Assembly: GCA_013823945.1 (NCBI GenBank)
Contig: PNMZ01000001.1
Span: 124,001-188,000 of the forward strand
DNA length: 64,000 nt
Direction of reading: 5' to 3'
Source: a bacterium
GTDB taxonomy: Bacteria > Armatimonadota > Fimbriimonadia > Fimbriimonadales > Fimbriimonadaceae
In this document: one piece after another, positions 1 through 9,042 of the stretch
Layout: each line of letters starts with the position of its first letter
Position numbering within the stretch: the first letter of the stretch is position 1
Program-made: the position numbers and the translations under genes
Notes under the pieces: model-generated
Databases searched by the model: none
What the model was told of the DNA's origin: nothing
What the model saw: the letters and a program-made list of their open reading frames with translations, nothing else

Positions 1-81
1 CCACCCGATATGTCCCAGAGCAATCAAATGAGTGCCTAAATTGTTATATACACCACAATTATTCAAATTCCAAACAAAAAC

Positions 82-1848
82 TTACTCTTTTATCACACCC
101 TTAATCTTCCGAAGCCGGTTCCCAATAGCCCTCAAAGCATCGTCATCCGAACTATTCCCGACTAACTCGGCTTGTTTCCGCGCCTCCCGTGCCTCAAGTT
201 CTTTTCCCAAACGATCGACCGCATCCTCCAATGTTCGCCGCTCAATCGGCTCCGGATCCCCCATGCCCAGATCAAGTAGTACCAATTTCACCTCCTCGTC
301 GGTCACGTCGTGTAGCCACTCAGATCCCGGTCGCGCCGTCCCAACTGCTTTCACAGAATTTGCTATCTTTCTCGCGATCTCCGACTTCATCAAAGGCTCA
401 TGCCCCGCAAATTGCCACGCTTCTTCAAACAAGCTCGACGAAAACAAGCTCAAGAAGATAATCCGCTCCGCCCCCACCAATTCACTCGTACGCAACGGAA
501 CCGCACGGTCCTCACGCTCCGGCAATGGCAGCCTCTCAACCCTCTCCGCAACCCCCTTTGATTTCGCCTTCTTCCGCTCAGCCGCAACCATCCTCTCAAG
601 GGCTTTCGCCGCCGCTTGACGATCACGAATTCCCGGATACTGTGCCGCCACTGGAATCAAATATTTCTGCAATTCGAGGGGTGTTTCTGCCGTCGCAAGT
701 ACCTGAACCACTTCCGTCCAATACCCATCGTCATCTGCCCCGAGCCGTTCGTTGAGCATCGCCATCCGAAAATCCATCGGGCTAACGCCATGCTCAACCG
801 CAAGTCGCACCGCCTGCGGCCCTTGATCTCGCAACAGAGTGTCGGGATCCTCACCTTTCGGAGCTAAGGCAATCTTGACCGTCAGTCCCCCTGCTGCCAA
901 AAGCTGAGCCGCCCGATCCGCCGCCTTTTTGCCTGCGTCATCAGCATCATAAAGCACAACAACCTTGCTGCACCAGCGCTTCAAAAGCCGCACATGTTCT
1001 TCTGCCAATGCTGTCCCTAGGCTTGCAATTGCTTCGGTCACCCCCGCCCGATGACAGGCAATCACGTCAAGATATCCCTCAACCAAAACTGCTTGGTCGT
1101 TCTTAGCAATCGTCTCCTTGGCCCGGTGCATCCCATAAAGAACTCGGCTCTTCGAATAAAGCGGAGTATCCGAACTGTTGATGTATTTGGGATTACCTTG
1201 TCCAACAATCCGCCCCCCAAAAGCGACAAGTTTGCCTCGCTCATCCCGAATGGGAAACATCAACCGACTACGAAATCGGTCATAAAATCCACCGCGCCCA
1301 TCCTGATCAACCAAAAAGAGGCTCTGCCCAAGAGTGAGCGAAATGCCCTTCTTCTTGAGTCGATAGGCCAATGCTTCACCCATACTGGGCCCAAATCCAA
1401 GCTCCCATTCATCAACAACTTTCTGATCAAGCCCCCGTTCCGCCAGGTACTTTTGTGCTTCCGAATCTTCCCGGAGTTGTTCGCGAAAAAACGCCTGGGC
1501 TTCGGCCATTGCCGCCTCCATTTGCTCATTCTCAGACTGGTCAGCTTTCTGAAATTCTGGAAGGTCAACGCCAGTCTGTTGCGCCAAAATCTTGAGTGCC
1601 TCAATGAAGTCAACCCGCTGGGTCTCCATCACCCAATTAAAAACATCACCCTTGGCTCCACAACTCCAACACCGGTAATGCCCGAATTCAGAAGAAACAA
1701 TAAAACTAGGGTTCCTATCATCATGAAACGGGCAGAGACCTTTCCAGTTTCTGCCCGCCTTCTTTAGCGCAACTCGTTGACCAACAAGATCAACCAAGTC
1801 CGCTCGGCGACGAATTTCATCTTTTGCACGATCTAAGTCGCCCGCCAC
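82..1848 (-). CDS. dnaG: DNA primase
   Basis: Bacterial replicative primase (588 aa) that makes RNA primers for Okazaki fragments. An N-terminal CHC2 zinc finger is visible, with Cys39 and His42 followed by Cys60 and Cys63. The catalytic core follows (YGMHRAKETI region), then a TOPRIM domain with the motif EGYLD and the acidic pair in LYDADDAG. The C-terminal helicase-binding part is short and poorly conserved by eye. The length is normal for the family. The ATG start lies 26 bases after the end of the upstream exported-protein gene, so the two are probably co-transcribed. The usual partner rpoD is not next to it on the visible side. Identification is very secure. Confidence 0.97.
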   Translation of the reverse strand: MAGDLDRAKDEIRRRADLVDLVGQRVALKKAGRNWKGLCPFHDDRNPSFIVSSEFGHYRCWSCGAKGDVFNWVMETQRVDFIEALKILAQQTGVDLPEFQKADQSENEQMEAAMAEAQAFFREQLREDSEAQKYLAERGLDQKVVDEWELGFGPSMGEALAYRLKKKGISLTLGQSLFLVDQDGRGGFYDRFRSRLMFPIRDERGKLVAFGGRIVGQGNPKYINSSDTPLYSKSRVLYGMHRAKETIAKNDQAVLVEGYLDVIACHRAGVTEAIASLGTALAEEHVRLLKRWCSKVVVLYDADDAGKKAADRAAQLLAAGGLTVKIALAPKGEDPDTLLRDQGPQAVRLAVEHGVSPMDFRMAMLNERLGADDDGYWTEVVQVLATAETPLELQKYLIPVAAQYPGIRDRQAAAKALERMVAAERKKAKSKGVAERVERLPLPEREDRAVPLRTSELVGAERIIFLSLFSSSLFEEAWQFAGHEPLMKSEIARKIANSVKAVGTARPGSEWLHDVTDEEVKLVLLDLGMGDPEPIERRTLEDAVDRLGKELEAREARKQAELVGNSSDDDALRAIGNRLRKIKGVIKE

Positions 1849-1874
1849 TTCAGTTCTTCAGACCTCCGCTGAGC

Positions 1875-2729
1875 TTAGGTCTTGCCCGCAGCTACAACAA
1901 CGCCTGTTACGACTTGGGGCTTATCCTTCACCAAGCGGCTCAATCGGAATGCAACTCGATCTCGAACGAGGAATCGCACGACCAAGTTATCACCACTCAC
2001 TTCGTAGCTATCCGGCGCGTTGTATGCTTTGATCAAACTTGCAAAGCTAGAACCGAATGTGATCCCGCGTCGGGTCTTAACCGAGCTGTTCTTCATCCCA
2101 ATCGCTTCGATTTGAATGACCCGATTAAACTTGTCCATAACAAAGGCGTAGCGGCTGTTGTTGCGCTTGTAAACCCATCGAGTGTAAATAACTTTTCCAG
2201 AAGAACCAGCTGCCGCTCCACCGCCACTTCCAGGGGCACCTGTATTGCCACCTCGACCCCCGGCTCCCGGTGCGCCACCACGTCCATCCGGATCTCCATC
2301 CGTATCGTTGGTGACTTGGGGCCCGCGAGCCTGCTTCCATTCCTTACCGTCTCCAAATGGATCTCCAACGAGAAAATCTCCAGGATTCGAGGCACTCGGC
2401 GGTGGCGGCGCCATAGTCCCCGGCGTACCACTTCCTCCACCACTTGCTCCACCGCCACCGCGTGAGCCACCACCGCCGCCTTCTCCACCGGCACCACCAG
2501 CACCACCAGCTGCTCCGCCACCTTCGCTTAGTCCCAAAATTTCATCCGGAGAACCGTAAAGACTGACGACTTTCGCGCCCGTATCGTAAAGGCTGACACT
2601 AATCAACCGGTTCTCTGCTGTACCTCGGCGGGCTTGTGGGGCAGACTGAGCAATTACCATTGCTGAGCCAAGCGCCATCGCCGCGATTGTTGTTCCAATA
2701 AGTGCTTTCTTCACAGGTCTGAATTCCAT
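1875..2729 (-). CDS. Glycine-rich exported protein of unknown function
   Basis: A 284 aa protein with an N-terminal signal or anchor (residues about 7-28, KKALIGTTIAAMALG). A folded segment mentions a phrase repeated in kind (SVSLYDTGAKVVSLYGSPDE). A long low-complexity stretch of Gly, Ala and Ser follows at about residues 70-105, then a second Gly-rich stretch near residues 150-175. The C-terminal 110 residues look globular (YTRWVYKRNNSRYAFVMDK, then a region rich in beta strands). I do not recognise the family. It lies directly upstream of dnaG and is probably in the same transcript. An AAGAGGG sequence abuts the ATG. The function is unknown; the glycine linkers suggest a surface or periplasmic protein with two separate domains. 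Confidence 0.75.
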   Translation of the reverse strand: MEFRPVKKALIGTTIAAMALGSAMVIAQSAPQARRGTAENRLISVSLYDTGAKVVSLYGSPDEILGLSEGGGAAGGAGGAGGEGGGGGSRGGGGASGGGSGTPGTMAPPPPSASNPGDFLVGDPFGDGKEWKQARGPQVTNDTDGDPDGRGGAPGAGGRGGNTGAPGSGGGAAAGSSGKVIYTRWVYKRNNSRYAFVMDKFNRVIQIEAIGMKNSSVKTRRGITFGSSFASLIKAYNAPDSYEVSGDNLVVRFLVRDRVAFRLSRLVKDKPQVVTGVVVAAGKT

Positions 2730-2889
2730 CCCTCTTGTGGATTACGAACACACAGACGAGAACACCCAGCCAAATGGTTACAAACTTCTCCCCAATTATT
2801 CCCAACCAGGACCGCGAGGAACTTAACCCCCACTAAACGTCTTAAAGCAGATACACTCGTAACAAAGTAAGGAGTGAAACAAAAGAATC

Positions 2890-3213
2890 ATGGGAGCTAA
2901 CCTCGCACTCGAAGCAAGCAAATTTGAAGCCGAAGTCCTTCAATCTGACCAAGCCGTACTCGTCGACTTCTGGGCCACCTGGTGCGGACCCTGTGTCGCC
3001 ATTACCCCGTCCGTCGAAGCAATCGCCGAAGAAATGAGCGGAACCGCAAAGGTCTACAAAGTAGACGTAGATGCCAACCAAGAACTCGCCATGCAATACG
3101 ACATCATGAGCATTCCTGCACTCCTCGTTTTCAAGGGCGGAAAAGAAGTTGACCGCATGGTCGGTGCAGGCTCAAAAGCCGACATCAAGTCCATGCTCGA
3201 AAAGCACGTTTAA
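2890..3213 (+). CDS. trxA: Thioredoxin
   Basis: Small redox protein (107 aa) that reduces disulfides in cytoplasmic proteins. The active site WCGPC is at residues 31-35, and the cis-proline is in SIPALLVF near residue 77. There is no signal peptide, so it is the cytoplasmic type. The purine-rich AAGGAG sits at 2869-2874, unusually far (15 bases) from the ATG. A strong terminator follows within 30 bases, so this is a single-gene unit. It is divergent from the exported-protein/dnaG pair, with 160 bases between the starts. Confidence 0.96.
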   Translation: MGANLALEASKFEAEVLQSDQAVLVDFWATWCGPCVAITPSVEAIAEEMSGTAKVYKVDVDANQELAMQYDIMSIPALLVFKGGKEVDRMVGAGSKADIKSMLEKHV

Positions 3214-3238
3214 CCAACGTCATCACTCACAATCAAGT

Positions 3239-3272
3239 GGCCCGGTTGCATGTTTTGCCACCGGGCTTTTTT
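3239..3272 (+). terminator. Intrinsic terminator of trxA
   Basis: GC-rich hairpin: GGCCCGGT at 3239-3246 pairs with ACCGGGC at 3260-3266, followed directly by six T residues. It closes the thioredoxin transcription unit. It also shows that an in-frame ATG at 3250 cannot be the start of the next gene. Confidence 0.9.
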
Positions 3273-3321
3273 AGAACCTAGCAACCCTGTTCCACCCTAT
3301 CTCGTCCCTAAAAGCAATCCT

Positions 3322-5136
3322 GTGACCAAAATCCGACTGCTTCTACTCGCAACGCTTCTGGCTGTCGCATCCCTTCTCAATGCAGACGACGGATTCAAAA
3401 TCACGCAGTACGACGTCCAACTCACCGTTACCAAAGCCGCCGCTGTCGTTGTAAACGAGACTATTCAAGTCGAATTTCTCCAATCGCGCCGAGGGATTTT
3501 CCGCGATATTCCCACTCGCTACACCCTGCCCGATGGCACATCCAGGCGCGTTTACCTCTCAAACATCTCCGTACCAAACTATGAGTCAAAAATCACTTCA
3601 GAAGGCCCCAATACACGAATCCGAATTGGAAGCGAGAGCGTCTTCCACTCGCCCGGAACAACCCTAACATATACAATAAATTACACCATATCGGGAGCAA
3701 TCAACTGGTTCGAAGCCGATTCCACATGGGAAGATCGTGCGGAAATCTACTGGAATGTCTACGGCCCTGGCTGGCCCGTAGACATAGAAAAAGGATCATT
3801 CCAAATTGACTACCCAACGGGAAAGGAATCGACCGTCCCAATCCGAGTCTATCGAGGCACCGTCGGAAGTACAACATTTATCTCAATCCCCAATAACAAA
3901 ACGACATCTGACCGAACCGACATTTACACATCAGAACCTGGACGACTCATTGGCAAAATTTCCTTGCCCATTCCGGCCTATAATGCCCTAAGTGTCGTCA
4001 TAGGTGTTCCCTCCTCAAATATCCCGCGTCCTCCCTTCTGGATCACAATCCAACAAGAAGTCTATCGGAATTGGGGGTATCTCCTCCCCGTTTTTCTTTC
4101 CGTCATTCTCGGGGTGATCTGGCTCGCCATCGGTCGCGACCCCAAACTCGGACCACCCGGCGTTCGATTCGACCCACCCCCTGGAATTGCTCCATCCTTC
4201 GCCGGTGTACTCATTGATGACAAAGTAGATGGGCGCGATATCACCGCCGGAATAGTAAACCTAGCCGTGAAAGGCTATCTCAAATTCCAAACCGAAAATC
4301 CCCACGGACGGTTCGAGCCAGAAGATTCTTATATCATCAGCACCGGAAAACAAGCATCAACCGATATCACACCGTTCGAGAAGTCACTCCTGGAAGCCAT
4401 CAACCCAGGCACAATGCGCCAGCCGATCGCGACATTGAACACTAAGCTCGCCACCGCAGGCCCTCGACTAGCCAAACAGCTCGAAGAAAAGCTGATCAAA
4501 TTTGGGTTCTACCGAACTCTCCCTCATCAAGTGAAGAGCACCATGATTTCTATCCTCATTGGCTTCTTCTTCATAGTCTTCTGGTGCGGTGGAGGAATTT
4601 TCGTTTCGCTCGCTCAAACCCTTGGCGTCATGCCGACAACGGCGAGTCTTTTTATCGGTGCCATTACCTGTATCCCCGTCTATCTCATCTTCATGAACAT
4701 CATGCCGGCTCGAACTCGGCTCGGAGCAATCAAACACAACGAATGCCTTGCATTCTACGAGGCAATGAAGCGCCGGGCCCATTACAAAGAATGGTTCACT
4801 AAAACAAATCTTGATCAAGTCAAGTACGAGCAATTCCTACCCTACGCAATCGCTTTCAATCTCGTTGATGAGTGGGGCAAAATATGCGACGGTGTAGTGA
4901 CTGAGCCTCCGTCATTCATCGACAGCTCATACGACCGCAGCCTCTGGAACTACTACTATTTCCACAACAGCCTTAACCACACATTCCACCATGTCAATTC
5001 TGATATGGCGTCCAGCATCGCCCCTCCATCAAGGTCGGATGGAGGATCATCCGGCTGGTCTGGCGGATCAGGATTCAGTGGAGGAGGAGGATTCTCCGGC
5101 GGTGGCTTTGGTGGCGGTGGCGGCGGAAGCTGGTAG
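3322..5136 (+). CDS. DUF2207-family membrane protein
   Basis: A 604 aa membrane protein of the DUF2207 (YciQ-like) type. A GTG start at 3322 is chosen because it gives a clean signal peptide (TKIRLLLLATLLAVASLLNA), whereas an upstream in-frame ATG at 3250 lies inside the trxA terminator. The N-terminal third is an extracytoplasmic beta-rich domain (ITQYDVQLTVTKAAAVVVNE, then the typical RRGIFRDIP). A transmembrane segment near residue 260 (LLPVFLSVILGVIWLAIG) comes next, then a cytoplasmic domain, and two more membrane segments around residues 405-475. The C-terminus is a Ser/Gly repeat tail ending in GGGGGGSW, typical of this family. The molecular function of DUF2207 proteins is not established. 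No Shine-Dalgarno sequence is seen. Confidence 0.85.
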   Translation: MTKIRLLLLATLLAVASLLNADDGFKITQYDVQLTVTKAAAVVVNETIQVEFLQSRRGIFRDIPTRYTLPDGTSRRVYLSNISVPNYESKITSEGPNTRIRIGSESVFHSPGTTLTYTINYTISGAINWFEADSTWEDRAEIYWNVYGPGWPVDIEKGSFQIDYPTGKESTVPIRVYRGTVGSTTFISIPNNKTTSDRTDIYTSEPGRLIGKISLPIPAYNALSVVIGVPSSNIPRPPFWITIQQEVYRNWGYLLPVFLSVILGVIWLAIGRDPKLGPPGVRFDPPPGIAPSFAGVLIDDKVDGRDITAGIVNLAVKGYLKFQTENPHGRFEPEDSYIISTGKQASTDITPFEKSLLEAINPGTMRQPIATLNTKLATAGPRLAKQLEEKLIKFGFYRTLPHQVKSTMISILIGFFFIVFWCGGGIFVSLAQTLGVMPTTASLFIGAITCIPVYLIFMNIMPARTRLGAIKHNECLAFYEAMKRRAHYKEWFTKTNLDQVKYEQFLPYAIAFNLVDEWGKICDGVVTEPPSFIDSSYDRSLWNYYYFHNSLNHTFHHVNSDMASSIAPPSRSDGGSSGWSGGSGFSGGGGFSGGGFGGGGGGSW

Positions 5137-5204
5137 TTCAAAGAAAATCAGATAATTGGTTAAGGTTCCCTTAATCACCAAACAACAAACTTCTATGGTT
5201 CGCC

Positions 5205-6458
5205 ATGGAAAGCCCAACCCGGTTCAACCGCAGTCAGATCGTCACCCTCTCGCTCTTGGTTCTCGGTTATATGGCCTTTTACGGAGCAAGAGCAAACCTC
5301 AGCGTTTCAACCACATCCATTATTGAAGAATTCGCTTCGGTCGGATTCACCAAAGAAACTCTTGGAGCAATCACCTCGGTCGGAACTCTGCTCTATGCCG
5401 CAGGAAAATTCTTTGGTGGTTCATTCGCCGACCGTTTCACCGGTAAGAATTCGTTTCTGTTTGGCGCGGCCGGAGCGGCAATTGCTACAGTGTTGATGAC
5501 AATTCTTGGCCCCGCCGCTCTCATGTTTCTTTGGAGCACAAACCGCTTCACCCAGGCCATGGGCTGGCCCGGAATGGTCAGAGTAACCGGACACTGGTTT
5601 CCTAAGTCCCAATTCGGAACTGCGATGGGCATTGTGAGCCTTAGCTACCTGTTTGGTCCGTTTCTCTCAAAGACCCTTTACGGATACCTGTTCGACCTCG
5701 GCTATTCTTGGAGAACTATCTTCTACATCGCCGCCGCTGGCCTGATCGTCATGTTCCTTGCAAACCTCGCAATCCTCAAGGAATCACCCGATCTAGCCTC
5801 TAAATCCGATCCATCACCCGAGCAAAATGAAATCCTTCCCGTCAATAAAATTTTCCGAACTCTCTTCACAAACCGCAACTTCTGGATAGTGTGTCTCCTC
5901 TCATTTGGATTCACTGTCATGCGGGAAACGTTTAATAACTGGACGCCCACTTACCTCGAAGAAATTGGTGGCCTCACGAAAGGTGACGCGAGCCGAAATG
6001 CCGGTATGTTCGATCTCTTTGGCGGCTTCTCCGTCCTCATCGCCGGGATCCTTTCGGACCGACTCGGACCAAAGGGCCGACCAACCATAATCACCATTGG
6101 ACTCGCTGCCACCGCCGCTTGCCTCTTTATTCTCAGTCAGATTTCAACCGGATCAGGCACTTCTCTCATCCCAATCCTCATTCCTGCCATTGCCTTTCTC
6201 ATGATCGGCCCCTACAGTTTTCTTGCCGGATCGCTCAGTCTCGACATGGGGGGTGCCAAAGGCGGCGCAACCGCAAGCGGTTGGATTGATGGGATCGGCT
6301 ATTTGGGTGGAATCCTAAGTGGCTGGTACATCGGCTCAATCGCAACGACCGCCGGATGGGGCGCCGCATTCACGACTCTAACCATAACGGCAGTTCTGAC
6401 GTTCTTGGTTGCGCTGGTTTATCAGATTGCAAGTCCAAAAACATCTGTCGCCACTTGA
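5205..6458 (+). CDS. MFS transporter, organophosphate:phosphate antiporter (OPA) type
   Basis: A 417 aa, 12-helix major facilitator. The N-terminal half carries the OPA-like signature around NRFTQAMGWPGMVRVTGHWF and the loop GKFFGGSFADRFTGK, comparable to GlpT and UhpT. This family exchanges phosphorylated organic compounds for phosphate. Its 3-prime end overlaps the convergent PhnX-like gene by 37 bases. It stands at the edge of a group of phosphonate-type enzymes, so uptake of an organophosphonate or organophosphate is a reasonable inference. The substrate cannot be read from the sequence. A weak TATGGT lies 5 bases before the ATG. Confidence 0.85.
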   Translation: MESPTRFNRSQIVTLSLLVLGYMAFYGARANLSVSTTSIIEEFASVGFTKETLGAITSVGTLLYAAGKFFGGSFADRFTGKNSFLFGAAGAAIATVLMTILGPAALMFLWSTNRFTQAMGWPGMVRVTGHWFPKSQFGTAMGIVSLSYLFGPFLSKTLYGYLFDLGYSWRTIFYIAAAGLIVMFLANLAILKESPDLASKSDPSPEQNEILPVNKIFRTLFTNRNFWIVCLLSFGFTVMRETFNNWTPTYLEEIGGLTKGDASRNAGMFDLFGGFSVLIAGILSDRLGPKGRPTIITIGLAATAACLFILSQISTGSGTSLIPILIPAIAFLMIGPYSFLAGSLSLDMGGAKGGATASGWIDGIGYLGGILSGWYIGSIATTAGWGAAFTTLTITAVLTFLVALVYQIASPKTSVAT

Positions 6459-7111
6459 CGAACATTTGCGACCAAATGCGTCGGGTCGTAATCCAGAAGC
6501 TGTTCGCGTGTGTGAGTTCCTTCCCAAACCCCAATAACCCAACCGCATCCTGCCGCATGGCCTTGCTCCATATCGCTAGGCGTGTCGCCAACTTTGGCAA
6601 CGAGAGCCGCATCCTCCACGTCAAGAACCCGCATCGCTGATTCAATCATATCTGGAAAAGGACGCCCGCGAGCAACTTCATCCGAAGTAACCGAGAAGTC
6701 AATAACCCGCTCTCCCCAACCCAGCCGATCCAAAATCACATCCGCAATTGGACGACTAAAGCCCGTATCCAATGCAATTTTCACCCCATGCTCGCGCAAA
6801 ACCCTAAAAACCTGTGAAGCACCATCGATCTCCCTCACCCTGGGATCTTCATGATAAAACCGCAACATTTCCGCCAAAAAAACCTCGTGGATTTCATCAA
6901 CAAATATCGCATCCGCAAAACGATCGTCTCCATTCTGTTCTAGAACTCGGGCAATCGCAATCGGCTTGGGAATTCCCATCAGCGGATTGATTTGGTCGGT
7001 TGATATCTCAACCCCCTTGGACGCAAACCCATGGACCACTGCATGATTCACAAAATCAGCATCGTGAACCGTTGTCCCCGCCATGTCAAAAACAACCAAC
7101 TTTGGCAACAT
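6422..7111 (-). CDS. PhnX-like phosphonatase-family HAD hydrolase (paralog A)
   Basis: A 229 aa HAD hydrolase close to phosphonoacetaldehyde hydrolase and to the phosphonatase-like family TIGR03351. Motif I is FDMAGTT (nucleophile Asp9), the second motif is LDTGFSR, a lysine lies in the cap-distal part, and motif III/IV is KVGDTPSDMEQG. After the cap start, MGIPK places a lysine where PhnX has its Schiff-base lysine (MGLLK in Bacillus PhnX). It probably cleaves a C-P bond or a related phosphate ester. It is divergent from the FAD oxidoreductase and convergent with the transporter. The substrate is inferred from context only. Confidence 0.85.
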   Translation of the reverse strand: MLPKLVVFDMAGTTVHDADFVNHAVVHGFASKGVEISTDQINPLMGIPKPIAIARVLEQNGDDRFADAIFVDEIHEVFLAEMLRFYHEDPRVREIDGASQVFRVLREHGVKIALDTGFSRPIADVILDRLGWGERVIDFSVTSDEVARGRPFPDMIESAMRVLDVEDAALVAKVGDTPSDMEQGHAAGCGWVIGVWEGTHTREQLLDYDPTHLVANVRQVATDVFGLAI

Positions 7112-7118
7112 TCCGTTG

Positions 7119-7124
7119 ATTATT
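7119..7124 (-). promoter_or_regulatory. Putative -10 element, leaderless PhnX-like A
   Basis: On the - strand AATAAT lies 7 bases before the ATG at 7111. At this distance transcription would begin at or next to the start codon. No good -35 is visible. Confidence 0.45.
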
Positions 7125-7170
7125 CAATCTTTCATTCCTTCTTAACATCAAGATCATAATCTCCAACGAA

Positions 7171-8292
7171 ATGGCTTCTCCTGATCTCGTGATTATTGGT
7201 TCCGGAATCCTCGGTCTTGCCCACGCCCTCGCCGCCGCAAAAGCCGGGATGAGCGTTGAAGTCATCGAATCAACCTTGGCACCCCAGGGAGCCTCAATCC
7301 GCAACTTTGGCATGATCTGGCCCATTGGTCAAACCCCCGGCGAGCTCCGCGACTTCGCTCTCCGGTCCAGGGAAATTTGGCTGGAAGTAGCCGATCAAGC
7401 CAACTTATTCAACGACCCATGCGGGAGCCTCCACCTCGCTCTGCATCCAATCGAAGCGAAGCTTCTGAACGAGTTCCAATCCCAAAACCCAAATACGACT
7501 ACGATTCTGTCTCCCGATGAAACCATCGAGAGATTTCCGCTTGTGAATCCTACCGAGCTTCAATCTGCTCTTTTCTCAACGACCGAACTTTGCGTCAACC
7601 CCCGGGAAGCATTAGCGCAACTGCCTAACTTTCTAAACTCCGAACATGGGATTCGCTTCTCATTCGGAGAAACCGTCACAAATATTGACGGCAACGACAT
7701 CAGAACAAATCTGCGGAATCTTTCCGCAAGCAAAATATTCGTTTGCCCAGGGGCCAATTTCAAAATCCTCTTCCCTGATTTCTTCACCCACCACGGTGTC
7801 CAACAATGCCAACTCCAAATGCTACGGCTTGAGCCGCCAACTCCCGAAAAAAGACTCCAAACCATGATCGCGGGCGGACTCACTCTAAGCCACTACCTCA
7901 GCTTCCGAGATTGCCCAAGTTTTCCTCTTGTCAACCAACATCATTCTGATTACTACCCAGAATTTATGAAGCGCGGAATCCATGTCATGGCTTCTCAACA
8001 CCAAAGCTCTGAAGTCACTATTGGCGACAGCCACACATATGGATTGGACTTACCCCCGTTCACTGAAGAGCAAACCGATCAACTTATCCTTGGCTACCTC
8101 GCTAAGTTAATCCAATCCGAAACTTGGCGAGTCTCAAGTCGCTGGCTCGGAACCTATTCCAAACATCCAACCAAACCGCTTCTCAAAGAGCAAATGTCAG
8201 ACGCAACTACCATTTGTGCCAGCCCCGGAGGAGCAGGAATGACATTGTCATTCGGTTGGGCCGAGCGAAATATTGCCGACCTAACTCAATAG
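7171..8292 (+). CDS. FAD-dependent oxidoreductase, TIGR03364 (phosphonate-associated) type
   Basis: A 373 aa DAO-type flavoenzyme. The dinucleotide-binding motif GSGILGLAHALAAAKAG is at residues 10-26, and the family-typical GASIRNFGMIWPIGQ is near residues 47-61. The C-terminal FAD contact is CASPGGAGMTLSFG. TIGR03364 enzymes are known to sit beside phosphonatase-like hydrolases and are thought to oxidise aminophosphonates, releasing the amino group. Here the gene lies exactly between two PhnX-like genes. It overlaps the convergent second copy by 12 bases and is divergent from the first with 59 bases between the starts. A CATAAT 10 bases before the ATG may be the promoter. The family call is strong, the exact substrate unknown. 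Confidence 0.85.
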   Translation: MASPDLVIIGSGILGLAHALAAAKAGMSVEVIESTLAPQGASIRNFGMIWPIGQTPGELRDFALRSREIWLEVADQANLFNDPCGSLHLALHPIEAKLLNEFQSQNPNTTTILSPDETIERFPLVNPTELQSALFSTTELCVNPREALAQLPNFLNSEHGIRFSFGETVTNIDGNDIRTNLRNLSASKIFVCPGANFKILFPDFFTHHGVQQCQLQMLRLEPPTPEKRLQTMIAGGLTLSHYLSFRDCPSFPLVNQHHSDYYPEFMKRGIHVMASQHQSSEVTIGDSHTYGLDLPPFTEEQTDQLILGYLAKLIQSETWRVSSRWLGTYSKHPTKPLLKEQMSDATTICASPGGAGMTLSFGWAERNIADLTQ

Positions 8293-8955
8293 AATTTCTG
8301 GCAACGCATTCACATTTGCCACCAAATGAGTGTGCGGGTAAGGAATCAATGCTTCCCTTGCGTGAGTCCCCTCCGTCACGCCAATCACCCAACCACAACC
8401 CCCAATATTCCCCATCATCAAGTCATTCGGCGTATCTCCCACCTTTGCTACATGGGCAGGATTGTCCACCGCGAACCGCTTCATCGATTCAAAAATCATG
8501 TCCGGTGACGGCTTTGGGCGGTTCACTTCATCACAAGTAATCGTAAAATCAATCACCCCTCCTTGCCAACCTAGCTTGCCCAAAACGGCATCCGCGACTC
8601 GCCGATTCAACCCCGTATCCAAAACGATAAACATCCCTTCTTGGCGCAATTTTGTGAACACCGCCATCGCCCCCGGAACCGGATTACCCTCCGCTTCAAA
8701 ATGCTCAATCAAAGCCCCATCCAACTTCTCTGATACCTCCTTCAAAAACCCCGGTTCTTCTGCCCGTTCATGACCAGCTCGTTTCATTCCGTTTTTAACC
8801 GCTGTAACTGTTGGCATCCCCATCAAAGTGACAAACGAACCTGGCCCCATATCTGCGCCGAACTCCCCAAACACTCGCGACATCACTTTCGCTACGCCAC
8901 CCCGGTCAAACACAGTCGTCCCTGCCATATCAAACATGACCAGCTTCGGCTTCAT
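8281..8955 (-). CDS. PhnX-like phosphonatase-family HAD hydrolase (paralog B)
   Basis: A 224 aa HAD hydrolase, paralog of the gene at 6422. Motif I is FDMAGTT, the middle motif is LDTGLNRRVADAVL, and the last is KVGDTPNDLMMGN. The C-terminus (GVTEGTHAREALIPYPHTHL) closely matches the first copy. The position equivalent to the PhnX Schiff-base lysine reads MGMPT, so threonine replaces lysine, unlike paralog A. The ATG at 8955 is preferred over an in-frame ATG at 9000, because the Rossmann strand begins at once after it (MKPKLVMFD) and a -10-like CATACT precedes it. The two copies may act on different intermediates, or one may be a phosphatase. Confidence 0.83.
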   Translation of the reverse strand: MKPKLVMFDMAGTTVFDRGGVAKVMSRVFGEFGADMGPGSFVTLMGMPTVTAVKNGMKRAGHERAEEPGFLKEVSEKLDGALIEHFEAEGNPVPGAMAVFTKLRQEGMFIVLDTGLNRRVADAVLGKLGWQGGVIDFTITCDEVNRPKPSPDMIFESMKRFAVDNPAHVAKVGDTPNDLMMGNIGGCGWVIGVTEGTHAREALIPYPHTHLVANVNALPEILLS

Positions 8956-8963
8956 CGCTACCC

Positions 8964-8969
8964 AGTATG
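8964..8969 (-). promoter_or_regulatory. Putative -10 element, leaderless PhnX-like B
   Basis: CATACT on the - strand lies 8 bases before the ATG at 8955. It supports that start over the longer one at 9000. Confidence 0.4.
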
Positions 8970-9042
8970 ACCCAAACGAACGCGCTAAAGGTTCAAACAT
9001 TGACTTAACCCCAGGTTAAACCCTGAGTGCAATGCTCAAGGA

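Noticed and set aside
2449-2559. Tandem repeats in the Gly-rich gene, possible CRISPR or minisatellite
   Set aside because: The periodicity comes from Gly/Ala codons; unit lengths vary and there are no spacers.
3250-3321. Longer N-terminus for the DUF2207 gene
   Set aside because: The ATG at 3250 lies in the loop of the trxA terminator and the added residues precede a clean signal peptide.
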